Of a stretch of 13,187 nucleotides of DNA, positions 1-7,600 are shown piece by piece; position 1 is the first letter of the stretch; each line of letters opens with the position of its first letter. The position numbers and the translations under genes are program-made. Under the pieces are notes generated by a model. It did no database searches. It worked only from the letters and a program-made list of their open reading frames with translations, and was not told the origin of the DNA. The stretch covers positions 1 through 13,187 of the forward strand of contig JAEDFA010000050.1 in NCBI GenBank assembly GCA_016293005.1, given 5' to 3'. This DNA is from Treponema sp. (GTDB lineage: Bacteria > Spirochaetota > Spirochaetia > Treponematales > Treponemataceae).

Positions 1-16
1 CTTGACGGTGATTAAG

Positions 17-45
17 AATATATCACGCTATAAAAAAACTGTCAA
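17..45 (-). promoter_or_regulatory. Strong outward-facing sigma70-type promoter
   Basis: On the minus strand a perfect -35 TTGACA (45-40) is followed by a 17-nt spacer and a -10 TATATT (22-17). The TG two bases before the -10 adds an extended -10 feature. Initiation would fall near position 10, so the transcript leaves the window on its left side and its product is unknown. A GTGAT-N9-ATCAC dyad (26-22 and 12-8) straddles the -10 and could be a repressor operator. The elements are read directly; activity is inferred. Confidence 0.7.
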
Positions 46-50
46 CACTT

Positions 51-109
51 TATTTTATTTTTTTTTGATTTTTCTGCAATTTTTTTTATTTTTTTTCTAT
101 ATCTTTTTT
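51..109 (-). promoter_or_regulatory. Phased A-tracts upstream of the promoter (UP-like, curved DNA)
   Basis: The plus strand is extremely T-rich here (43 of 60 bases are T in 61-120). Minus-strand A-tracts of 9, 5, 8, 8 and 6 bases are centred near 62, 71, 83, 92 and 106, an average spacing of about 11 bp. Such phasing is expected to bend DNA, and A-tracts directly behind a -35 commonly act as UP elements. The runs are seen; curvature and promoter stimulation are inferred. Confidence 0.5.
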
Positions 110-152
110 CATTCATTCTTATGCTGACTAACCGATTCTTTTCTTTGCTTCA

Positions 153-174
153 GTTTAAATCATAAGCTGCAATA
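153..174. repeat. Degenerate unit at the left edge of the 22-bp array
   Basis: This segment is one 22-bp period before the first clear unit. It keeps AAGCT at the same internal positions (12-16) as the array core, although the rest has diverged. It is either a decayed outermost unit or a chance match; a further period to the left shows nothing comparable. Confidence 0.3.
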
Positions 175-460
175 ATTATTCTGAAAGCCTGTAAAAATTA
201 TTCTGAAAGACTTTCAACATTATTCTAAAAGACTTAAAATATTGCTGAAAAAGCTTATAAAAATCATTGTAAAAGGCTTTTAACATTACTAAAACAGACT
301 GTCTGCATTATTAAAACAGTCTTGCAGAATTACTAAAACAGGCTTATAGCATTACTAAGACAAGCTTACTGAATTATCAAGACAGACTGTTTTCATTCTT
401 ATAACACGCTTATAGCATTATCATAACAGTCTGTCTGAATTATTAAAACAGGCTGTAAAA
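175..460. repeat. Array of 13 direct 22-bp units with conserved core and variable tail
   Basis: Thirteen consecutive units, each exactly 22 bp, start at 175, 197, 219, 241, 263, 285, 307, 329, 351, 373, 395, 417 and 439, with no insertion or deletion. The right-hand consensus core is ATTAYTAAAACAGNCT (16 bp), followed by 6 variable bases. The first five units carry a variant, ATTATTCTGAAAGNCT. Around unit position 14 many units have a 9-bp dyad of the form A(C/A)AG-N-CT(G/T)T. A 22-bp period cannot keep a reading frame, so it is non-coding. There are no unique spacers of CRISPR length. It lies between the minus-strand lipoprotein operon and the outward promoter. Function unknown; an array of protein-binding sites is the simplest reading. 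Confidence 0.9.
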
Positions 461-496
461 TGTTCAATTTTTCTGTCATTCCAGACGCACCCCTGA

Positions 497-549
497 CATT
501 CCGAACTCGTTTCGGAATGGGATTCTGAGCCTGCCTAAGAATCCCATTC
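497..549. repeat. Two overlapping palindromes sharing one arm
   Basis: Palindrome A has 9-bp arms CATTCCGAA (497-505) and TTCGGAATG (511-519) around a 5-nt loop. Palindrome B has 12-bp arms GAATGGGATTCT (515-526) and AGAATCCCATTC (538-549) around an 11-nt loop. They share 515-519, so as RNA only one hairpin can form fully at a time. The TGTCATTCC/TGACATTCC words around them resemble common intergenic palindromic repeats. No U-tract follows on either strand, so a classical terminator is unlikely. Confidence 0.75.
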
Positions 550-571
550 ATAAGTCTTTACAACCGTTAGT

Positions 572-660
572 GGGATGCTGATGCCCCAGACACGCGAGTG
601 CCGCGTTAAATAATTTCCTTAAGGCAAACGCCCTTGTAGCGTAAACAAGTTTAGCATGAC
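572..660. repeat. Split copy of a GGGATGCTGA / TTTAGCATGAC intergenic repeat
   Basis: GGGATGCTGA (572-581) and AACAAGTTTAGCATGAC (644-660) look like the two halves of one short intergenic repeat, GGATGCTGA-AACAAGTTCAGCATGACA, of a type common in spirochaete and Bacteroidota genomes. About 62 bp separate the halves. The family assignment is from memory and the interpretation as an interrupted element is an inference. Confidence 0.3.
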
Positions 661-686
661 AAAAAAAAGGTATCACGCTGAACTTG
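646..686 (-). repeat. Imperfect 14-bp palindrome after the barrel gene, possible terminator
   Basis: Arms 646-659 and 673-686 are complementary at 12 of 14 positions, plus one G-U pair when transcribed from the minus strand. The 13-nt loop contains eight U. The hairpin begins 8 nt after the stop codon of the barrel gene, where the operon should end. It lacks a proper U-tract on the 3' side, so termination is uncertain. The arm carries the AGCATGAC/CACGCTGAACTTG words of a dispersed intergenic repeat. Confidence 0.45.
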
Positions 687-694
687 AAACTGGA

Positions 695-1894
695 TTAATT
701 TTCTAAAACAGATTTTTCAGCCTGGGATTTAGACTGCTGTTTTTCGGCCTGAGCGCGAGCTTTTTCTTCGGCGGCAGATGCTTTTCTTGCTTCGTCTTCT
801 TTAGCCTGTCTTTCTTTTAAATCTGCAAGCCGTGCCTGATGCTCAAGTTTTTTTTGTTTTTCAGCTTCTTTTTTATCGATGCGCGCCTGTTTTTTTATTT
901 GTTTTGTAAGTTTTGCATCTTCAAGATAAGTTTTCCGGGCTTCTTTTACACGGAGTTTTTCTTCAATCTGCGCTTCTTTCTTTGCTTTCTTTTCTGCAGC
1001 GCGGTCGGCTTTAATCTGCTTTTTAAACAGTTCTTTTTCACCGGTTGTCATGTAGCGCATTTTTTCACGGTTTTCTTTATTCTGAGCCTTTCTGATTTTG
1101 CGTTCAGCGTCTTTCTGTGCCCTTTTCTGCAAAACAGGGTCTGCAATTATACCTTCATTAATCATTCTGTCTTTTGAAGTCTGAAGATAAGAGAATCTGT
1201 TTGGATTTGCAAGGGAATATCTGAATCCTACGCTAACCTGATACTGCCACGCATAATTAAACGGCTGAATTTTCTGATTCGTTCCAAAGTTTGGATAATC
1301 GAGCGTAAAAGAGCCGTCAACTAAAAGATTGCAATGGCGACTTACAGGAAGTTCAAGACCTGCAATTCCGCCTAATCCAAGATAATTTAAATGATATTCA
1401 TCAGTAAGCTGATACATATAATGAAGACCCGGAGAAAGGTTTAAGCGAAGATAATTCCAGAAATTAAACTGAAATGTCGGTCCTACAAAAAGGTCGAACG
1501 CATAAAGAATTACCTGCTTATATGGAACTGTCTGACCTTCAAAAGTATGCTTAAAAGGATAATAAACGCAGGTTCTTAAAGTAAGGTCAAAAGGTTTTAT
1601 GTTTCCAGTCTGAAGGCTGAAATACGCACCAATCATGTAATCTTCCCAACCGAAATTGCTTTTTCCATCCTGTTTTTCGATTCTTGTAACCTGAGCAAAC
1701 GAGATGCCTTCGTTGTACATTAAAAAAGGTTTTTCTGTAATTGCAGGAAATCCTGTCTTTGGATTTATCGCAATCTGCTTAGAAGGATTTTCAGAAGATT
1801 CTGCTGCAGTATAAAGAGTCTTTGAGTCGGTTTGCGAAAAAATAGATTGTGAAAGAGGAATAATCAATAATAAAAATGCAAGTATTTTCTTCAT
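695..1894 (-). CDS. Outer-membrane beta-barrel protein with long charged helical tail
   Basis: This 399-residue protein has a Sec signal peptide (MKK, hydrophobic core to about residue 19, likely cleavage near FSQ). Residues ~57-233 alternate polar and aromatic/hydrophobic residues with many Tyr and Phe, as in small outer-membrane beta-barrels, and include the segment YLGLGGIAGLEL. Residues ~238-399 change abruptly to a Lys/Glu/Ala/Arg/Gln-rich helical or coiled-coil stretch without hydrophobic segments. The start is fixed by AAGGAAT a few bases before ATG. It is the last gene of the minus-strand operon, 14 nt after the small lipoprotein gene. Family knowledge: barrels with soluble tails often anchor or organise the envelope. 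Inference: the tail lies in the periplasm, and could reach across it or touch peptidoglycan. I do not recognise a named family, and strand count is not determined. Confidence 0.85.
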   Translation of the reverse strand: MKKILAFLLLIIPLSQSIFSQTDSKTLYTAAESSENPSKQIAINPKTGFPAITEKPFLMYNEGISFAQVTRIEKQDGKSNFGWEDYMIGAYFSLQTGNIKPFDLTLRTCVYYPFKHTFEGQTVPYKQVILYAFDLFVGPTFQFNFWNYLRLNLSPGLHYMYQLTDEYHLNYLGLGGIAGLELPVSRHCNLLVDGSFTLDYPNFGTNQKIQPFNYAWQYQVSVGFRYSLANPNRFSYLQTSKDRMINEGIIADPVLQKRAQKDAERKIRKAQNKENREKMRYMTTGEKELFKKQIKADRAAEKKAKKEAQIEEKLRVKEARKTYLEDAKLTKQIKKQARIDKKEAEKQKKLEHQARLADLKERQAKEDEARKASAAEEKARAQAEKQQSKSQAEKSVLEN

Positions 1895-1908
1895 ATAATA
1901 TTCCTTTT

Positions 1909-2280
1909 TTATTTTTTAGTATGATAAAGTGTCATCAAGTGAGAAATATTTTCTTCTGTCCATGAAAGATATAAAATTGAACCTCGCAAATCCCATTCAG
2001 TAATTATAGTTTTTGAAACTGATGTTTCTTCTGAACCGTCCACGGAAACTGACTGAACTGCAAAACTTATTACATTATCCAAAACTTGCCATGTTCCTGT
2101 GTAACTGTAAATTTTGTTGTTCATTGAAACTTTTGAAATAAAAGAATAATCCTGCTGAAAAGTGAAAGTATTTCCGTTGTTGTCTGCCCAGGTTCCATAA
2201 AGCGGATTTGGCGTATAGCAGGAAAATAAAATTAAACACAAAAATAAAGAAACTAAACTTGCAATAACTGTTTTTTTCAT
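1909..2280 (-). CDS. Small lipoprotein with lipocalin-like GTW motifs
   Basis: A 123-residue predicted lipoprotein. The N-terminus MKKTVIAS plus a hydrophobic core ends in the lipobox LFSC with Cys21 as the lipidated residue. The mature part has two GTW motifs (YGTW at 28-31, TGTW at 61-64), alternating beta strands and LRGSILYLSW near the end, suggesting a small calycin/lipocalin-like beta fold; this is fold-level inference only. The frame is open upstream to an ATG at 2358, but that start would overlap the previous gene and bury the signal peptide. AAGGAA (2293-2288) 7 nt before the ATG at 2280 decides the start. It is the third gene of the operon, 47 nt after the 781-aa lipoprotein gene and 14 nt before the barrel gene. 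Function unknown. Confidence 0.82.
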   Translation of the reverse strand: MKKTVIASLVSLFLCLILFSCYTPNPLYGTWADNNGNTFTFQQDYSFISKVSMNNKIYSYTGTWQVLDNVISFAVQSVSVDGSEETSVSKTIITEWDLRGSILYLSWTEENISHLMTLYHTKK

Positions 2281-2327
2281 AAAAAAATTCCTTAAAGTTA
2301 AAATATTAAAATCTGAATGCTTTTTCA

Positions 2328-4673
2328 TCATTTGTGGATTTCCTCCCCGACTTGCCAATCGACATCTGCTTTATTTATTTCTTTGCCGTTTAAATCTCTT
2401 GTTGTAACTCCGTAAGAACCGCCGCCTGCAGCACCGCTTTTAATCTGAAGGTTGTTGTAAACTGCTTCACCCGGATACATTCCCTGAACAAGATTATTTT
2501 CTGTTGAATGAGTACATGTTACAGTTCCATTCATGCTGCCGTTTGCACTCATATTTGAAGAAGTATTTGTATCTCCAGTTATGACGAATTTATATCCGAT
2601 TATGATTTCACCGTCCTGAGACTGACAAGTAATCAAATCATCAGCGTAATCGCCTGCGTAGTGCATTTTAATTTCAGCACCAAGACCTGCAATTTTCGCA
2701 TTATAAGAAAGAGTTCCAGGAGCGGAATTATTTCTTGTCGTAAAGTCGGCTTTTATAGTTTCGCTTCCGAGTTTGTCCATATCATTCGGTTTGTGCATGA
2801 GAGTAAGTTTTTCCTGGCTTCGGGCAACAGTTTTGTTATATTCCCTGAACCACTGATCAGGAGTTACAGCCCCGTAACCCCATGAATCACGATTTTTAGG
2901 TAAATCATCAAGAGGATTATTTTGTTCTGTTCCCTGTAAAAGAGAATTTAATGAGCGGATGCGGTAAAAATAGAATACGCCTGAAACTGCTGAATCGTTT
3001 ACATCTATATAATAGAAAGAATCCTGTCCGTCTGCCATAACTGGTGTTTCAGTAATCTTTTTAAAGCCTGAATCAGGTTTTGTCGAACGGTAAACATCGT
3101 AAGCGTAAGGAGTATTTCCCTGCGAAGGCTTTTTCCATGTGATTTTTACAGGATAAACGCCGTTTGCATTCGGAGCCCACGAAACATTTGAATCTGAAGC
3201 GAGGTTTTCTGTTTTTGTTGCGCATACATTTTCAGGAGCGTCAGGAACAGGAGCAACAGGTTCAGAATAATCAGATTCGCCTTCAACAGACAAAGCGTAA
3301 ACAGTCGAAACTTTATAAAACGGCTTATTTTCAACTTCAACATTGTAATATCCGTCTTCATCGCGGGCGTTTTGTGAATCCGGGATAAACGGCATTAATG
3401 GAATGTAAGTTCCGTCTTTTGAATCAGAAGAATAAATGTTATACGAGAACGGAAGGTTTTCTTCAATTTCGCCTAACGCAGCCTTGAATCTCAAAAGTTT
3501 ATCCTGAGTGTCAGTTTTCTTCACGGAAATGTCAGAAGGAGCACTCAAAAGGTAACCGAAAGTTGTATCTGTTTTTTCGCTGAACGCAGATTTTATTTTG
3601 TTGCTCTTATTTAAATTTTCTTCATCTACAGTCTGAATAAAATAATAATAAATAAGACCTGGTTTTACGCTTGTATCTGTAATTGTAGTTTCAGCTATAG
3701 GAATTCCACTTTTTACAAGAGTATAAACATTATCCTCGCTGCTTGTCCTGTAGACTGAATAAGTTCTTTTGTATTCACTAGACGGTTCAGGAACAGGATC
3801 CCATTTAAGCGTTAAAGAAGATTTTGATTTTGCATAAGGCTCTGCAACTGTAATTCCGTTTGGAGCAGAAGGAGCGCCGAACTGAAGGGAATATCCCATC
3901 GCGATTGATGAAAGTGCCGAAGAAGAATTTCCGTTTTTAGCCTGAATTTTATAGTAGAATTCTTTTCCGCGCTCTGAATCAATCATTTCATTTCTGTAAG
4001 AAGTGCTATCGGAGCGGATTGTTTCAATTTCTTCAAGCTGAGAACCGTTTGATTTTTCCGTTCTGTAGATTACATAATTTGTTGCGTTCGGAACTGGATT
4101 CCATTTGATGTCGATATAATTTTCTGCCGCTCCTTTAGTTGCTTCAACATTCTGCGGAGAAGAAAAAAGTTGTCCGCCGTTTAAATATCTTTCTCCGTCA
4201 GAAAAAGGCGTAAATTCAGACTCAAGCGATTTTGAAATATTTTCAGCCTTAATGCGGTAATAGTAAATATTATTGTATTCCGAACTTAAACTCGTCGGGG
4301 AAGAAAGAATTTTATCTTCGAAAGTATTTTTAGGCCAGTATTCTTTTAAGATTTCAAACTTTTCTTCAGAAAGCTCAAGGTCTTCTCCAGATTTTGTGCT
4401 GTCGATTACTGCCCTTTCAATCTGATAAGAAGTTGCTCCCTGAACATCTTTCCAGCTTACAACGATTTTATCCTGATAAACTTTGTCAGAAACGAAAACC
4501 TGCGCAGGAAAAGCAAGAAAAGATTCTTTTTCTTCTGGAACAACAAGTTCTGTAAGACTTGAACTGTCTTTTGAAATATCCATAGGAATTTTTTCCTGAA
4601 AGAACGCATAACATCCTGAAAGCAGAACAAAAGCCGGCATAAAAATTAAAAGCAATCTGTATATCTTTTTCAT
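2328..4673 (-). CDS. FN3-repeat surface lipoprotein (781 aa)
   Basis: Signal peptide MKKIYRLLLI followed by lipobox LLSGC makes Cys21 the lipidation site. About five fibronectin type III-like domains follow (roughly 54-160, 172-262, 266-375, 376-475, 477-588). Each shows the core Trp in contexts such as VVSWKDV, IKWNPVPNATNY, LKWDPVP and ITWKKP, and a YYY-I/R-I-A/T strand (for example YYYRIKAEN, FYYKIQAKN). Residues ~597-781 are not FN3: they begin GYGAVT, contain YNNLQIKSG near 739-747, and resemble the end of the upstream 1447-aa protein. The start has AAGGAT about 7 nt ahead. It begins 24 nt after the stop of that larger gene, so the pair is co-transcribed. FN3 repeats on bacterial lipoproteins usually mediate protein or glycan contacts; the ligand is unknown. 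No catalytic motif is visible. Confidence 0.88.
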   Translation of the reverse strand: MKKIYRLLLIFMPAFVLLSGCYAFFQEKIPMDISKDSSSLTELVVPEEKESFLAFPAQVFVSDKVYQDKIVVSWKDVQGATSYQIERAVIDSTKSGEDLELSEEKFEILKEYWPKNTFEDKILSSPTSLSSEYNNIYYYRIKAENISKSLESEFTPFSDGERYLNGGQLFSSPQNVEATKGAAENYIDIKWNPVPNATNYVIYRTEKSNGSQLEEIETIRSDSTSYRNEMIDSERGKEFYYKIQAKNGNSSSALSSIAMGYSLQFGAPSAPNGITVAEPYAKSKSSLTLKWDPVPEPSSEYKRTYSVYRTSSEDNVYTLVKSGIPIAETTITDTSVKPGLIYYYFIQTVDEENLNKSNKIKSAFSEKTDTTFGYLLSAPSDISVKKTDTQDKLLRFKAALGEIEENLPFSYNIYSSDSKDGTYIPLMPFIPDSQNARDEDGYYNVEVENKPFYKVSTVYALSVEGESDYSEPVAPVPDAPENVCATKTENLASDSNVSWAPNANGVYPVKITWKKPSQGNTPYAYDVYRSTKPDSGFKKITETPVMADGQDSFYYIDVNDSAVSGVFYFYRIRSLNSLLQGTEQNNPLDDLPKNRDSWGYGAVTPDQWFREYNKTVARSQEKLTLMHKPNDMDKLGSETIKADFTTRNNSAPGTLSYNAKIAGLGAEIKMHYAGDYADDLITCQSQDGEIIIGYKFVITGDTNTSSNMSANGSMNGTVTCTHSTENNLVQGMYPGEAVYNNLQIKSGAAGGGSYGVTTRDLNGKEINKADVDWQVGEEIHK

Positions 4674-4697
4674 AGCATCATCCTTTTTTAGTAAAAA

Positions 4698-7600
4698 TTA
4701 CCACCATTCTCCATTATACAATGGTTCTGATTCAGTAAATTCTGTTATAGGAGAGTCTCTATCAGAACTAAACATATTTATTGGAAACCATTTTTGATAT
4801 TCTGTTTTATTATTATCTGTAAAATCAACCATTTTCTTTTCATTCAAAGTTAATGAAAGACAATAAAAATCTTTAGCAGAAAAAGTGGTAGCAATACCTT
4901 CTTTTCCTGCATTTATTTTTAGAATACCATTATATGTTGATAATGGTATTTCTTTGCATGAAATTTCAATTTTATTGTGAACAAGATTAAAAAGATGAGC
5001 ATAGTTTACACAATAATCTTTTTCATAACTTTCAATTTTCACTATAAAAGGAGATATAAAATCTTTATTTTGCGAAGAAGGAACACCGCCACGGAAAACA
5101 TGAACATAATCTTCATTATTTGTTCCCCAAGTTAATGTTTTTGAACTACTATGATGGTTTGTAAAAAATGAACCAACATTGCCCTGTGTAGTTCTAATTC
5201 CACCTGTAGAGATTCCCCCCTGATATATAGCATCAGCAATAATGAGACAAGCACATTTTGTTAGCTCCTCATCAGTAATCTGGCGGTAACCAAAAATACC
5301 AAGATTTTTAGAAATTTCTTCATCACCACCAATTTCTACAGTCGGTAAAACATCATTACTATTTAACACAACTTTATAATAGTGCTTTGGATTTCTTAAA
5401 ACTTTTAAAAGTCCGCCAGTATTTGTTTTTGTTCCGTCTGCATATCCTTCTGGAGTAAGGTTTATTACAGTCTGAAATTTTTCCATTACAGTTTCTTTTT
5501 CAGTTTTAGTTGTCTGCTCAAAAGCCTCGGTTGAACCAATATTTGCAATCAAGATCCATTCTGCCTGTAAATCAGGGTTCATCATATAAATTTTATAATT
5601 AGAAGGACCAAGTCGAGCTTTTGTGAAATCCCATTTTTCCCATGTAACCTGTTCAGTATAATATTCAGGGTCATCTATATCCTTATCTTCTCCAAGACAT
5701 GAAGCCCTTAAATTTATATTCTGAAGATAACCCTTATTTGCTTCTTCTTTTGAAACTCCGTCCGGGTAAGTATACCTGTCTTCTAATTTAGTCTTTAAAA
5801 GATTTTCCAATGAATTAGGAACAGAAAGTATGTCTGAAGTTGAATTATATTTTACAATATAATCATAAGGCGTATATCCTTCACTGTAATTTGGAGTATA
5901 AATATATGAAAGGTTATTTGAATTTATTACATTAGGATTAATTTTTTCCCATTTTCGATAATCAGATAATTCTGTTGCATATTTTGCAGGGTCAGCATTC
6001 CAGAGTGCAAGTTCATCTTCCGTTGCATATTTTCTTCTATAAATAGACGGGCTATATTCTTTATAGAAAGGTTTTGTAAATGTAACAGTAAGCTGTCGTC
6101 CGTTCTGAGCTTTATCTGCCTTGATGTTCTGCCCGTAACCGAATGTTGCACCGGCATAAGATGCAAGCGGAACAATAGATTCTTCAGCACCTTGCTTTGT
6201 ATAATTTACTACTGAATCGTCTGTAAGTAAAAGAAAATCTAATGAATCAAATTTAAAGTCATCTGATTTTCCTTCATTTTCTTTTACAGGAAGGATTACA
6301 TAATCATATTCAATGCCCCATGAAATTTTTGATTGATTCATTTGATAAGCATTATTTTCAAACCCTTCATCAGGTTCTATATATCTATCTGTTAATAAGA
6401 ATGATTCCGTTGTTTCAGAACGGCTTTTTGTGACAAATGCCCTTGAACCTATGGTAATATCATCTGAAATTACAGAAAGAACATTTTCTATTTCATCATA
6501 ATAATAAGTATCAGCCTTCTGTATTTTAGGAGTTACCGTAGTATCATTTATAATTCGCTGAATAATATAACCTTTTGCACCTTTTACTTTATTCCATTTT
6601 ACTTTTATCAAATCATCAGCAACAGCAGAAGTATTATCTATAACACCTGTCTGAATATTTAAAAGGGCAGGTCCGACAGTTTCTGTTTCGATTTTTGCAT
6701 TTGTTTCATCCTCTGTAATTTTACTTTTTGCAGTTACAGTTAAATCAATTGGAAGACCTGAAATTAAAGGATTGTCATAACCGTAAGGGTTTGTAATGAC
6801 ACAAGTATAAAGTTTTTTCCCGTTTCCTAAGATTTCTTCTGTAATTTTCTGAGTAACAGCCGGGTCTGCATTTTTTAAAGCATTTTTTTGATCTTCAGAG
6901 AAAGATGCTGGAAGTGAATCTGTTCTGTATTTTGCAGAAACTTTAAAACCTCCAGTTACAGTTCCTTCACCATCTACAGAAACATCACTCATTTGAACTT
7001 CATTCCACTGAACTTTAATTGTACTATAATCATATTCAACAACATTTGGTGATGGCGTTCCGAGTGTTTTTCTTGTCGCCTGAACATTGCGTGGTTCTCC
7101 ATTAACGATTTCTTCAATTTCATCATATACAGTAACTTCAATTGCTGATTTTACAGAAAGTGAAAACTGTCTTATATCACCAGAATCAGCAGGTAAATCA
7201 ACTTCTACTAAACCAGTGTCAGTATTATATGAAAAATAAGCTTCTGTTTTTAATTCTTCTTCTGTAATTTGAGATTCGTTAAGAATGGTGCCAGTTTCAT
7301 CAAGAGCTTTCCATTTTAGCGTAAAACTTGCACTTGGCGGATTTTTCCATGAAACTGCAAATTTATTTGAATAACCGTCTTTTACTGTAAAAGCTTCAAC
7401 TTGAGGAATTTTTTCAGAATTTTTTAACACAATAATTTTTTTGGATTCCGGTAACAGTTCTATCGGTTGTTCAGAAGCATCTAAAAGAGTAAAAGTATAG
7501 GTATAATATCCTTGTACATCATCTTCCGTAAGCTTTTCAAATTTTCTTAAATTTACATCAGAGATACTTTTTGTATTTATAGAATCAGTTACAACAGCAG

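Noticed and set aside
175..460. CRISPR array
   Set aside because: Units are contiguous 22-mers with a 16-bp core and only 6 variable bases; there are no unique spacers, no canonical repeat and no cas genes.
839..1177. Phe-rich 112-aa open frame on the plus strand
   Set aside because: It is the antisense of the Lys/Glu-rich tail of the barrel gene; AAA/GAA codons read as TTT/TTC produce the Phe runs. No ribosome-binding site or domain.
2281..2358. 26-residue N-terminal extension of the small lipoprotein
   Set aside because: It overlaps the upstream gene, would bury the signal peptide, and the internal ATG has a good ribosome-binding site.
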